Below are positions 31,346 to 39,763 of a stretch of DNA of 39,763 nt, in pieces. Source of the stretch: an uncultured Acetatifactor sp. (lineage in GTDB: Bacteria > Bacillota > Clostridia > Lachnospirales > Lachnospiraceae). Position 1 is the stretch's first letter. Every line of letters starts with the position of its first letter. The stretch lies in contig CATKYJ010000043.1 of NCBI GenBank assembly GCA_949840885.1, forward strand, positions 1-39,763, written 5' to 3'. Under the pieces are notes generated by a model. It ran no database searches and had not been told where the DNA came from. It saw nothing but the letters and a program-made list of their open reading frames with translations. The translations under genes and the position numbers were made by a program.

Positions 31346-34300
31346 TCACATCAGGTCGAACAGGCTCATCTGAACGGCCTGCACGGTCTCCTTGTCCTCC
31401 CTCTCGGCCCTCTCCCGCCGCGCATCCCCTGACGGAATCTCCTGCAGAAATAAGGAGGGCTCCTCCCCGCAGACCAAAATCAGCTCCTCCCGGGCCCTGG
31501 TCATGCCCACGTAGCACAGGCGGCGCTCCTCCTGTAAGTCCGCCGCCCCGCCGGCAAACTCTAACGGGAGCCGCCCCCTGTCCATCCCATAGAGGAATAC
31601 CACAGGGAATTCCAGGCCCTTGGAGCCGTGAAAGGTCATCAGCGTCACCGCGTCCGCCGTGAACTTCCTGCCGCTGTTCCTCCGAATATCCCCATCCTCC
31701 CCGAAAGAAAGGGTGTGGAGAAAGGTTTCCGGCTGGGGGTACAGAACCGACATATCTGTCAGTTTCTTCATGGCCTCAGTGTTCTCAAAAGAAAGATCCC
31801 CGCACCACTCCTCCAGCAGCTTCACCGTTCTGCCTTTCCTTACCTTTTTCCGGTATTTTTCCGCCAGGAGAGCAAGCTTTTCCTCCCGGTTCTCCCCCAA
31901 AAGAGGACCCAGGAGCCTGCGGCAGAGCGCCTCGCAGGCCTCCTCGCCGGGATACAGGACATGCCGGAAGAAGTACAGTGAGGCCCGCACCTCCCGCTCC
32001 TGCAGAAAATCCTCCCGCCCTGCCACCAGGTAGGGAATCCCCTCCTGGCGCAGACACATTTCCAGCAAGGCCGCCTGCCTGTGGGTCCGGTAGAGCACTG
32101 CCATGTCCGAAAATCCCCGCACCCTGCGCCCCTCCTGTGTGCCGTTTTGATCCGTGTCCAGCATGTCGATGCCGCCGATCTGGCGGGTAATCTCCTTGGC
32201 CACGAAAATCGCCTCCCTGCGCTCGTCCCCTGCCGACACCATGCGCACGGGCGCACTGTCCCCCGCCATTGCCGCCATGGCTTTCATCCTGCGCTCTCCC
32301 CCTCCGTTGTGGGAGATCACGCCGAGGGCCCCGTGCAGAATGACCGGATGGGAGCGGTAGTTCTCCTCCAGGCGTATGACGTCAAGGTCAGGGTAGTCTT
32401 CTTCCAGCCGGGAGAAGACCTTTGGGTCACAGCCCCGAAAGCCGTAAATGGACTGGTCCGGGTCCCCGATCACGAACAGTTCCCTGCCGCCCCGTCCCCA
32501 CTCCCTTACCAGACGGTACTGGAGCGGGTTGATGTCCTGAAATTCGTCGATGAGCAGATAGGAGAAACGCCTGCGCTCCGGCGCATCCTCCGGCATCTCC
32601 TCCAGCAGCTTCAGGGTCTCCAGCAGCAGGTCGTCATAGTCCAAGGCATGCGCCTGGCCAAGCAGCTTCTGGTAATATTCGTACACCCGCCGGTTCGGCG
32701 TGTCTTCAAAATCTTCAAAGGAAAGCTCCTGTTCCGGTTCTATTCCATGGCCGGTCTGTCCCTGGGGCAGATACAGTCCGTGCAGGGCGGGGGGGTCTGC
32801 GGATGCCTCGGGCACAGGCCGGCCGTCCAGGGCAGGGGCCTCTTCGGAAGCCTCAGGCACAGGCCGGCCGTCCAGGGCAGGGGCCTCTTCGGAAGCCTCG
32901 GGCACAGCCTGTCCATCCAAGGCAGGGGCCTCTTCGGAAGCCTCGGGCGCAGCCCGGAAGCTCCCGCCCAGGCCGTTCTTCACCCGCGAAAGCTCCCGGA
33001 GAAATTTTCCGGGGGAGTCTTTCTTTCCGAATTCCCGGAGCGCCTTTTCCGCCAGCTCTGTCTGCAGACCCTCGTCCGCCACCACAAAGGAGCGTCCGGC
33101 CTCCTGGAGGAAACGGCTGCAGATGGCATGGAATGTTCCGATCCGAACCTCTGCCATGTTCCTGTCCTTTGGGCCTTTCCTCCGCCCCTCCTCTGCCCGG
33201 CCCCAGTCCGCTGTCCTGGCGCGCATCTCCTCTGCCGCCTTGTTGGTAAAGGTCACTGCCGTGATCTCCTCCGGCGCGATTCCTCTTTGGTCCAAAAGAT
33301 ACCGCAGCCTGGCGATCAGCGTTCTGGTCTTGCCCGCGCCCGGTCCGGCGATGACGGCCACGCAGCGCCCCGCCCGCTCCACAGCCTCACGCTGGCGCTG
33401 GTTTAAGATTTCGGCGGCCTCCGAGGCTTTTCCGGCACCCGGCTCCTGCCCGGCGGTGTCCGCTCTCATGGCCTGCCCGCCAGACTTCAAGGCTGTCTCC
33501 TCTCCCGGCATTTCCGGAATCCGCTCCTGCGCCCGGCTCCTGCCCATGGCCTCCATCTCCTGAGCTGTGAAAAAGCTCATCTGCCCCTCCAGGCTGCTGA
33601 TGTCCTCCGGGGTGAGCAGCCCTATCTTCCCATACTCTCCGTCAAAGCCCGGTGTGCGCGACACCTTTCCGTCCCGCAGCCGCCGGATGCCCTCGGCCAG
33701 CAGCGGCCCCGCAGCCTTTTTGATATCCTCCAGAGGAACCTCCCGAAGAATTTCGAACTCCGGCCCCAGCCTGCCCAGCATCTGCTCATATTTTTCCAAA
33801 GCCTTTTTCCCGGCTGCGGAAATTCCCATAGAGGCACCGATGACCTCCGGAAGCGGCACCAGGCTCTCGAAAGGGCGTCCCTCCGGCAGGACAAAGCCCT
33901 CCGCCCTGTCCCTGTCTGCCAGCTGCTCTATCCGGTTCAGCACGCCGATGGTGATCTTCTTTCCGCACACCGGACAGCGCCCTCCGAATCTTTCCGTCTC
34001 CCGGGGGCTGATGCACAGGCCGCATTTCCTGTGCCCGTCATAATGGTACTTTCCCTCCTCCGGGAAAAATTCAATGGTGCCCTCCAGCCCCTTTCCCTCC
34101 TGAACGGCCTCCGCCAGCCCTTTGTAGGACATCTCGATGTCGAAGAGATTGGCCTCCCTCCCCAGCTTCCCGGGGGAATGGGCGTCGGAATTGGAGATCA
34201 GGTGGAACCGGTCCAGGGCGCCCACCCGCCAGATCATGGGCGGATCAGAGGAAAGCCCTGTCTCCAGCGCACGGATATGGGGCGTCAGGTCTTCAAAACA

Positions 34301-34837
34301 GTCTTCTATACGATCAAACCCGGAAAAGGCCCCGAACAGGGAGAAATGAGGCGTCCAGATATGGGCCGGCACATAGACTCCCTCCGGAGCAGTCTCCAGC
34401 ATGATCTCCAGCAGATCTCTGCAGGGAATTCCCAGGATGGGCCGTCCGTCGGAATGGATGTTCCCGATCAGCTCCAGCCGCCTGGCAAGCATCTCCGCCT
34501 CCTCCAGCCCCGGCAGAAGCAGCAGGCTGTGGACTTTGCGCACCCGGTCCCCCTTTTTGTAGATGGAACTGATTTCGCCGGTGACCACAAAGCGGGGCTG
34601 CATGCCGCTCTCCCCCGCTCCCCCGATCCGGTATTCCTTTTTCAGCACGTACAGGCCGTCCTGGGCCGGTTCCAGCTTCTCTTTCAGCTCCTCCCGCCAG
34701 GCCGGATGGGTAAAGTCCCCTGTGCCCACGATGTGGATTCCCTTTTTCCTTGCCCACAGATCCAGATATTCCGGCGTGCAGTCCCGGCTGGTTGCCCGGG
34801 AATACCTGGAGTGGATATGCAGATCTCCTATGTACAT
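31346..34837 (-). CDS. EndoQ-like PHP nuclease fused to UvrD-family helicase (1163 aa)
   Basis: Residues 1-240 are a PHP phosphoesterase: DLHIHSRYS (5-13), GTGDFTHP (38-45), GEIS near 87, PAHIWTPHF near 157 and SNSDAHSP (216-222). A zinc knuckle follows (Cys272, 275, 288, 291) and then ITIGVLNRIEQLADR. This is the endonuclease Q architecture (TIGR00375 type), which cuts DNA beside deaminated bases. From about residue 478 an SF1A helicase begins: LNQRQREAV, Walker A GPGAGKT (498-504), TFTNKAA, DEFQDINPLQ, GDPDQSIYGFRG, ENYRSHP, TFHGSKGLEF and VGMTRARE. The fusion would couple lesion incision to strand removal in base repair. Four near-copies of a 15-residue Pro/Glu/Ala unit interrupt helicase subdomain 1B. 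The ATG at 34837 follows GAGGAGAG. Confidence 0.88.
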   Translation of the reverse strand: MYIGDLHIHSRYSRATSRDCTPEYLDLWARKKGIHIVGTGDFTHPAWREELKEKLEPAQDGLYVLKKEYRIGGAGESGMQPRFVVTGEISSIYKKGDRVRKVHSLLLLPGLEEAEMLARRLELIGNIHSDGRPILGIPCRDLLEIMLETAPEGVYVPAHIWTPHFSLFGAFSGFDRIEDCFEDLTPHIRALETGLSSDPPMIWRVGALDRFHLISNSDAHSPGKLGREANLFDIEMSYKGLAEAVQEGKGLEGTIEFFPEEGKYHYDGHRKCGLCISPRETERFGGRCPVCGKKITIGVLNRIEQLADRDRAEGFVLPEGRPFESLVPLPEVIGASMGISAAGKKALEKYEQMLGRLGPEFEILREVPLEDIKKAAGPLLAEGIRRLRDGKVSRTPGFDGEYGKIGLLTPEDISSLEGQMSFFTAQEMEAMGRSRAQERIPEMPGEETALKSGGQAMRADTAGQEPGAGKASEAAEILNQRQREAVERAGRCVAVIAGPGAGKTRTLIARLRYLLDQRGIAPEEITAVTFTNKAAEEMRARTADWGRAEEGRRKGPKDRNMAEVRIGTFHAICSRFLQEAGRSFVVADEGLQTELAEKALREFGKKDSPGKFLRELSRVKNGLGGSFRAAPEASEEAPALDGQAVPEASEEAPALDGRPVPEASEEAPALDGRPVPEASADPPALHGLYLPQGQTGHGIEPEQELSFEDFEDTPNRRVYEYYQKLLGQAHALDYDDLLLETLKLLEEMPEDAPERRRFSYLLIDEFQDINPLQYRLVREWGRGGRELFVIGDPDQSIYGFRGCDPKVFSRLEEDYPDLDVIRLEENYRSHPVILHGALGVISHNGGGERRMKAMAAMAGDSAPVRMVSAGDERREAIFVAKEITRQIGGIDMLDTDQNGTQEGRRVRGFSDMAVLYRTHRQAALLEMCLRQEGIPYLVAGREDFLQEREVRASLYFFRHVLYPGEEACEALCRRLLGPLLGENREEKLALLAEKYRKKVRKGRTVKLLEEWCGDLSFENTEAMKKLTDMSVLYPQPETFLHTLSFGEDGDIRRNSGRKFTADAVTLMTFHGSKGLEFPVVFLYGMDRGRLPLEFAGGAADLQEERRLCYVGMTRAREELILVCGEEPSLFLQEIPSGDARRERAEREDKETVQAVQMSLFDLM
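32806..32955. repeat. 45-bp in-frame tandem repeat inside the helicase gene
   Basis: Three full units, 32806-32850, 32851-32895 and 32896-32940, are nearly identical. A partial unit follows, and a decayed copy lies before them (about 32778-32805). Each encodes a 15-residue unit, VPEASEEAPALDGRP or similar. The unit count is a multiple of three bases, so it can expand or contract without breaking the gene. Confidence 0.9.
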
Positions 34838-34883
34838 CTCTCCTCACATTCCGCCGCCCGAAAGCGGCCTGATTTAATCTCCC

Positions 34884-35456
34884 TCAACGGCGTCCGGATC
34901 CCGCCGACCAATCTTCCTTTGTCAGAATGTTTATCTCGTTGTCTTCCACCGTCCCTATTTTGGTGGTAAAGGTATCGTATGCGTAATGCCGGAATCCGCA
35001 TTTTTCCTGAACCCGGGCGGACTGGCTGTTGGACAGGAAATGCCCGCAGAAAATCACGTCCAGGCCTGCCTCCTCAAAAAGATATCGAATGGCTCTCTCC
35101 ACCGCCTCCGGCATCAATCCCAGCCCCCAGCAGCTCTTGGATAGGACATATCCGATTTCCCTGCATTTCTTCTCCCCGAATTCCGGATACCGCTCCTCGT
35201 TATATTTCTCGATACCCAGGGAGCCCATGACCTTACCCTGATATTCCAGGGCAAAGGTTTTCCGCCCTTCTATGAAACGCTCCAATATCCCGCGGGATTC
35301 GTCTCTGTCCGCATGGGGTTTCCACCCCGCCATCTGCCCCACGCCGTCCACGGACGCGTACTCGTATAAGTCCTCCAAGTCCGTGTCCCTCCATGGGCGC
35401 AGCGTCAGCCTCTCGGTCCTAAGTGTCACATTGCTTATATCGATTTGAACATTCAT
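34884..35456 (-). CDS. GNAT acetyltransferase, RimJ/RimL-like (190 aa)
   Basis: The protein opens with TLRTERLTLRPWRDTDLEDL, the signature start of Acetyltransf_3 (RimJ/RimL) enzymes. EIGYVLSKSCWGLGLMPEAV follows as the acetyl-CoA binding region (the Arg/Gln-x-x-Gly-x-Gly loop, slightly altered to WGLGLM), and SNSQSARVQEKCGFRHYA closes the fold. Such enzymes acetylate N-terminal amines of ribosomal proteins or small molecules. The start is at 35456. It has no clear link with its neighbours other than a second GNAT gene upstream. Confidence 0.9.
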   Translation of the reverse strand: MNVQIDISNVTLRTERLTLRPWRDTDLEDLYEYASVDGVGQMAGWKPHADRDESRGILERFIEGRKTFALEYQGKVMGSLGIEKYNEERYPEFGEKKCREIGYVLSKSCWGLGLMPEAVERAIRYLFEEAGLDVIFCGHFLSNSQSARVQEKCGFRHYAYDTFTTKIGTVEDNEINILTKEDWSAGSGRR

Positions 35457-35599
35457 GCATTTACCCCCATCGTTCTCTCTCCTGTCAGGCTGGTATATTG
35501 GCCCAGTCCCGGCTCTCCCCAGCGACGACGCCCCCTGGCCGTCCGAAGCCTCATTCCCGCATCCGCCGGACCGGGCATCCCCTCCCGGCCTTTGCGCAG

Positions 35600-36100
35600 T
35601 CAGACCGAAATATGATATATCTCCACGATCTCGCCGTCCTCATCCGCCGCGTCTTTGACATACACACCGCCGTTTCGCCGTATGGTCTTGGCCGAGCCGA
35701 TGTTGTCCTTTGCGCAGGTAATGATTACCGGGGCTATTCCGTACCCTTTCATGATCGGCAAAGCCATGGACAGCATCCTAGCGGCATAGCCCTTACGCCT
35801 CTGGGAGGGCCTGATGCCGTAGCCCGAATGTCCGTCCGCTTCCGCACACCGGAGCCGGATGCTGATGGCGCCCAAAATAGCCGCCCCTCTCATGAAAAAG
35901 TACAGCTCCCGCCCCTCCTGTCTGTCGTTCTCTATCCCTTGCAGCCACTTCTCATATACCACATTTTCCCGCTGTATAGGGCTGTAGCGCCGCAGGGCTC
36001 CCGGATTCAGTCTCCCCCCGAAGCTTTCCCACTCGTCCATCATCTCTTCGTATTGCAGCTTGTGCTCTATTGACGGCCTTACCAGCCTCAGTTCTTCCAT
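35600..36100 (-). CDS. GNAT acetyltransferase (166 aa)
   Basis: The ATG at 36100 follows GGAGGCAGA and gives MEELRLVRPSIEHK; a longer frame to 36124 has no ribosome binding site. The motif GYGIRPSQRRKGYAARMLSM is the acetyl-CoA pyrophosphate loop (R-R-x-G-Y/x-A), and CAKDNIGSAKTIRRNGG completes the fold. The family (predicted acetyltransferases of the YedL/COG3981 type) acts on small molecules or proteins; the substrate is unknown. The 143-bp gap to the next GNAT gene contains nothing recognised. Confidence 0.88.
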   Translation of the reverse strand: MEELRLVRPSIEHKLQYEEMMDEWESFGGRLNPGALRRYSPIQRENVVYEKWLQGIENDRQEGRELYFFMRGAAILGAISIRLRCAEADGHSGYGIRPSQRRKGYAARMLSMALPIMKGYGIAPVIITCAKDNIGSAKTIRRNGGVYVKDAADEDGEIVEIYHISV

Positions 36101-36179
36101 TCTGCCTCCGCTTCCCCACTTCATATGTCCCTCGCCCGGATACCGCTCTGCAGACGCCCTTGTCTCCCGGGCTGCGAAA

Positions 36180-36749
36180 CTACCTATGCGCCTTAAAAAT
36201 CAGCCTCAGCGCATCGCCCTCCTGATTTTTCCGGTATGTCCAGGCTTTCCTGGCTGAAAATGCCAGATCAGCCACGAAGACAATGCTGAATATGACAGTG
36301 ATCGCGACTCTTATCTGCATGGGAATCCCGCTGATCACGCTCTCCACCACAGGCTGCACAAAGCGGAATACTATAATGGCGCCGAATCCGAACAATACGG
36401 CATTTCTCAGGCAGACTCTCCCCTTGATATGAAAGCGCATATGGGAGTAGTCCCACCATTTGGAATGGAACAGCTTCTCCAAGATTCCGCCCACAACATA
36501 CTCCACCACGGAGCAAAAGAGCACTCCGAATACAAATAAGATGACATAGGAATCTTTTACGCCGTCAAGGGCCACTGTCCCGGCCGCCATTCCCACACCA
36601 TATATGGGGCAGAAAGGCATATGCAGAAATCCCCGGTTTTGAAATTCCCCGGCCTCAATCCGCATGTCCACCAGCTCCACCAGCCAGCCGGCAAATCCCC
36701 AGAAAAAAAATGTCAAAAACAACTCGTAAAAACCATATTCAAACGGCAT
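36180..36749 (-). CDS. CmpB-like ABC-transporter permease-related membrane protein (189 aa)
   Basis: Five hydrophobic helices are visible (about 9-25, 48-62, 68-88, 117-133, 148-165). The conserved boxes NRGFLHMPFCPIYGVG (38-53), VEYVVGGILEKLF and WWDYSHMRFHIKGRVCLRN (98-116) are those of the PF06541 family, annotated as putative ABC-transporter permeases, though no ATPase is known to pair with them. The function is uncertain. The protein is short but full-length for the family. It starts at 36749, 20 bp after the Sel1 gene ends, so the two are probably co-transcribed. Confidence 0.88.
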   Translation of the reverse strand: MPFEYGFYELFLTFFFWGFAGWLVELVDMRIEAGEFQNRGFLHMPFCPIYGVGMAAGTVALDGVKDSYVILFVFGVLFCSVVEYVVGGILEKLFHSKWWDYSHMRFHIKGRVCLRNAVLFGFGAIIVFRFVQPVVESVISGIPMQIRVAITVIFSIVFVADLAFSARKAWTYRKNQEGDALRLIFKAHR

Positions 36750-36769
36750 TTTTCGCCCCTCTTCTTCCC

Positions 36770-38770
36770 TTATTCCTCCAGTCGCTCCAGCGCGGCCTGG
36801 GCTTTCCTATCTCCCTGTTCGGCCGCCCTTTCATACCATGCCACCGCTTCGTCCACATTCTGCTCCACTCCCCTGCCGGTTTCATAGCATAATCCCAGAT
36901 TGTACTGGGCCGTATTAGAGCCCTGCATGGCGGCTTTGCCGAACCACATGGCGGCCCGGACGTCGTCCTGCTCCACGCCGTTCCCCGTGATATAGGCGAT
37001 ACCCAGGTTAAGCTGCGCCTGCATATGCCCCTGGGCGGCTGCCTTTGCGTACCACTGGACCGCCTTGGCGCTGTCCTGCTTTACGCCGTCCCCCTTTTTG
37101 TAGAGAAAGCCGAGGTTGTTCTGAGCGTCCGCATGCCCTTGTTCGGCTGCTTTTCTGTACCATTTGGCTGCCTCCGCGCTGTCCGGTTCTACGCCCTCTC
37201 CGTTTCTGTAGAGGTAGCCCAGCTCATATTGGGCATAGGCGTCTCCCTGCAAAGCCGCCTTTTCAAACCATTGGAAAGCCTTGGCGAAATCCTGTTCCAC
37301 TCCGGTTCCGTTCCTGTAGCAGCATGCCACCTCATACTGTGCGTCCCCATGGCCCTGTTCGGCCGCTTTCTCATACCAATAAGCCGCCTTGGCAAGATCC
37401 TGGCTCACTCCCGTTCCCCGCTCATGGAAAACGGCATAATTATACTGTGCCTGGGGCAGTCCCTGCTGCGCCGCTTTCCGGGTCCACTCTGCCGCCAGGG
37501 TAGCGCTCTGCCGAACCCCTTTCCCCTTTTCATAGCACCAGCCCAAATCGTTCTGCGCGCTGGCGTCTCCCTGCTGCGCGGCTTTCTCGTACCATTCGGC
37601 CGCCTTGCGGTAGTCCTGGGTTACGCCCTCTCCTTCCTTATAACAGTATGCCAGGTTGCACTGGGCATATATGTGGCCCTGGACAGCTGCTTTCTCATAC
37701 CACTGGGCCGCCCGGGCGCTGTCTTGTTCCACGCCTGTACCCAGATCACAGCATAAGCCCATGGCATACTCTGCGTCGGCATCCCCCTGAGCCGCAGCTT
37801 TTTCATACCACTGGGCCGCCTTGTTCACATCCTGCTTTGCACCTCTTGCGTTCTCGTAGCAGAGCCCCAGCTGGTATTGGGCGGATGCATTCCCCTGTTG
37901 CGCCGCTTTTTCAAACCAGAAAAAGGCATCGTCATCGTCCTGGTCCACGCCGTCCCCGTAGAAATAGCATATGGCAGCATTATACTGGGCGACAGCATTG
38001 CCCTTTTGGGCCGCCTCCAGATAAAGCGTAAATGCCTTGACGCAGTCCTGCTTCACACCGTTTCCTTCTTCATAGCATACGCCCAGATGATTGAGGGCCA
38101 AAAGACTTCCCTGGCTGTAAGCTTTCTCAAAATATTCCACCGCTTTCCCGAAGTCCCGGGCAATACCTAATCCTTGATAGTAGCAGATTCCCAGCTTGTA
38201 CTGGGCGTCCGAAAAGCCCTGCTGCGCGGACTTTATGTACCATTCCACCGCTTTCTCATAATCCTGTTCCAGACCGCCGTATCCGCACTCATAGTAAACG
38301 CCCAGATTATACTGGGACCATTCGTGCCCCTGCTCCGCTGCTTTTTGGTACCATTTAAGCGCCTGGACCCGATCCTGTTCTACGCCATGTCCGTAATCAT
38401 AGTTTACGCCCAGATTGTGCTGTGCATCCGCGTCGCCGCCCTCCGCCGCTTTCGTGTACCAGTATACGGCTTTTTTATCACTTGGCCCCACGCCCTTTCC
38501 CTGACTCCAGCACCAGCCAAGGCTCCTCTGGGCGGCGGCGTTTCCCTGCTCTGCGGCTTTCTCATACCATGCCACTGCCTGGGCATAATCCCTTTTCACA
38601 AACCAGCCGTACTGATAGCAGTCGCCCAGCGTCCCCTGGGCGCCGGGGTCTCCGGCCCGGGCGGCGGCATAACATTCCTCCAGGCGAAAGTCGTCTTCCA
38701 GGATGCTCTCTCTGTTGTAGCCTTTGGCAATGCCTGCGCTGCCTCCGGACAATATACTGTTTTTATTCAT
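36770..38770 (-). CDS. Sel1-repeat protein with about 17 repeats (666 aa)
   Basis: The ATG at 38770 is chosen over the one at 38776 because its spacing to AAGAGAGA is better. After a 30-residue N-terminus, the protein consists of about 17 complete and one partial 36-residue Sel1 repeats, each with A-x-x-W-Y-x-K-A-A-x-Q-G-x-x-x-A-Q-x-x-L-G. This alpha-solenoid binds partner proteins. No signal peptide or membrane helix is present, so it is cytoplasmic. Sel1 proteins often act as scaffolds in signalling; a link with the phospho-signalling island 8 kb away is only a guess. Repeats are regular and acidic, with no degenerate middle part. Confidence 0.92.
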   Translation of the reverse strand: MNKNSILSGGSAGIAKGYNRESILEDDFRLEECYAAARAGDPGAQGTLGDCYQYGWFVKRDYAQAVAWYEKAAEQGNAAAQRSLGWCWSQGKGVGPSDKKAVYWYTKAAEGGDADAQHNLGVNYDYGHGVEQDRVQALKWYQKAAEQGHEWSQYNLGVYYECGYGGLEQDYEKAVEWYIKSAQQGFSDAQYKLGICYYQGLGIARDFGKAVEYFEKAYSQGSLLALNHLGVCYEEGNGVKQDCVKAFTLYLEAAQKGNAVAQYNAAICYFYGDGVDQDDDDAFFWFEKAAQQGNASAQYQLGLCYENARGAKQDVNKAAQWYEKAAAQGDADAEYAMGLCCDLGTGVEQDSARAAQWYEKAAVQGHIYAQCNLAYCYKEGEGVTQDYRKAAEWYEKAAQQGDASAQNDLGWCYEKGKGVRQSATLAAEWTRKAAQQGLPQAQYNYAVFHERGTGVSQDLAKAAYWYEKAAEQGHGDAQYEVACCYRNGTGVEQDFAKAFQWFEKAALQGDAYAQYELGYLYRNGEGVEPDSAEAAKWYRKAAEQGHADAQNNLGFLYKKGDGVKQDSAKAVQWYAKAAAQGHMQAQLNLGIAYITGNGVEQDDVRAAMWFGKAAMQGSNTAQYNLGLCYETGRGVEQNVDEAVAWYERAAEQGDRKAQAALERLEE

Positions 38771-38979
38771 GATCATTCTCTCTTTCTTTTTGGCTGCATG
38801 TAATGTTGAATGTCTTTATTTTATCATACTACGCACCAATATGCTATTATATTTTACACAATCCCCCCAAGGCTGTACAGCCCTGGCAGAAAATGTTATA
38901 CTTGATACAGCTACTGCCGGCGGGCCCGCGCTCCAAAAGGCAGGAAATCTTTTGCAATTTTTTAAAAGGAGTCTGAAAA

Positions 38980-39645
38980 ATGGATCTCATAGAACAGCTG
39001 AGAATTTTAAGACAAATCTATCGCCATGAGAATGCTTATTATGACAGTGAAAAGGCTCTGCATCTGCACCGGATACCTGCGGATATCTCGGCAGATGAGC
39101 TGGAAGCGCTGGGGCAGGCCGGACGCATGCCCAATCAAATGTCCTCTCCCGGGCATGACGAAATATGGGACGCAATGTACGCTCTGGCGGACACATGGAC
39201 CCTTTCCCAGGCAGCGGACGCATTCATAGCAGGGCTGTGGACTGCCCCTTTCCTGTGGCAGTCCGCTTTGACGGCAAAGCTTCTCTCCCTGGTCACGCCC
39301 CGCCATGCTTTCACCCCCTATCAAGGGTCCGCGGACACCTGTATCATCTGCGGCTTTCGAAAAAAAGCCGTGGACTCCACGCTGCTTTGGTACAATCGGA
39401 TGACCGGCGGCATCCCTTTGGACGGCGATCCCACGGGGTATGTATTTGCACTGCGGGAAATGGCACAGTCAGGGCTAAAACCCACTCCCACATCATACGA
39501 CCTTTGGACTTTCCGCGCCGTCCTGACTGTGATACGACACATGCCGCCAAAGTCAAGATACAGTAAAGTGAGGGATTCTCTGCACAGAGAAAAGCTGCTG
39601 CCCGCTTCCCAAAAAGCAAATGTCTGTTCTTTGCTGCAGATCTGA
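38980..39645 (+). CDS. Hypothetical protein with a CxxC motif (221 aa)
   Basis: A clear AAAAGGAG site precedes the ATG at 38980, which begins MDLIEQLRILRQIY. The protein is rich in aromatic residues (WTLSQAADAFIAGLWTAPFLW, residues about 73-93). It holds CIICGFRKKAVDSTLLWYNR near residue 122, a possible half zinc site, and the C-terminal stretch PKSRYSKVRDSLHREKLLPA. I recognise no named family. The end KANVCSLLQI is abrupt, and a longer C-terminal part may have been lost, but no continuation is visible in the 118 bp that follow. It is the only plus-strand gene at the right edge and shares its upstream region with the divergent Sel1 gene. Confidence 0.65.
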   Translation: MDLIEQLRILRQIYRHENAYYDSEKALHLHRIPADISADELEALGQAGRMPNQMSSPGHDEIWDAMYALADTWTLSQAADAFIAGLWTAPFLWQSALTAKLLSLVTPRHAFTPYQGSADTCIICGFRKKAVDSTLLWYNRMTGGIPLDGDPTGYVFALREMAQSGLKPTPTSYDLWTFRAVLTVIRHMPPKSRYSKVRDSLHREKLLPASQKANVCSLLQI

Positions 39646-39763
39646 CGCTTAAACTTTTATATCTTTTCTTAGAGCATTAGGATTTTGTTTTTCCCTACTC
39701 TGCCAACGGCTCTTGCACATGCAAGGCACAAAAATCCTCTCTGCCTGATATGTTCCTTTATCT

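Noticed and set aside
32806..32955. CRISPR array
   Set aside because: The units are contiguous, without spacers, and are translated in frame inside the helicase gene.
30598..33406. Several long plus-strand frames opposite the methyltransferase and helicase genes
   Set aside because: High-GC antisense frames; the minus-strand proteins have complete conserved motifs.

Overview
The window looks like the chromosome of a gut-type Clostridia (Lachnospiraceae-like Firmicute). AGGAGG-type ribosome binding sites, an ArAE exporter, a DegV protein, a CmpB-like membrane protein and gene styles common in that family support this. No rRNA, tRNA or CRISPR array was seen, so the taxon is an inference. Almost every gene lies on the minus strand.

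Region 1 (1-7309, lower GC) is part of a prophage or phage-derived element read right to left: an excisionase-like protein, a winged-helix replication protein, a DnaC-like loader, a gp3/terminase-small-like protein, a run of small paralogous proteins, a short tyrosine recombinase, a Com-like zinc protein, a small membrane protein, and the N-terminus of a tail tape-measure protein that leaves the window. No head, portal or large-terminase genes lie between the packaging-like gene and the tape measure. The integrase has a consensus promoter overlaid with repeated operator-like sequences.

Region 2 (7310-9741) is the right flank of the element: overlapping convergent promoters, a very AT-rich DUF6076-type gene on the plus strand, and about 650 bp packed with short hairpins and open in both strands without a convincing gene. 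I read this stretch as a candidate large structured non-coding RNA.

Region 3 (9742-28872, high GC) holds a DegV lipid-binding protein and a large Ser/Thr phospho-signalling island. It contains three transmembrane kinases with zinc-ribbon N-termini and RCC1-like beta-propeller ectodomains, one soluble kinase-FHA fusion, two PP2C phosphatases, one membrane FHA protein, two zinc-ribbon FHA proteins and one VWA-Ig-TM-FHA protein. The likely logic is this: propeller ectodomains sense something outside, kinases phosphorylate partners, FHA proteins bind the phosphothreonines, and PP2C enzymes reset the system. A 20-bp palindrome with two half-sites sits at the island promoter. An Rpn-type PD-(D/E)XK nuclease gene is inserted on the opposite strand between two near-duplicate kinases.

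Region 4 (29190-39763) is mostly ordinary accessory chromosome: ArAE exporter, SAM methyltransferase, a striking EndoQ-like PHP plus UvrD helicase fusion with a 45-bp tandem repeat, two GNAT acetyltransferases, a CmpB-like membrane protein, a 17-repeat Sel1 protein, and an unrecognised plus-strand gene.
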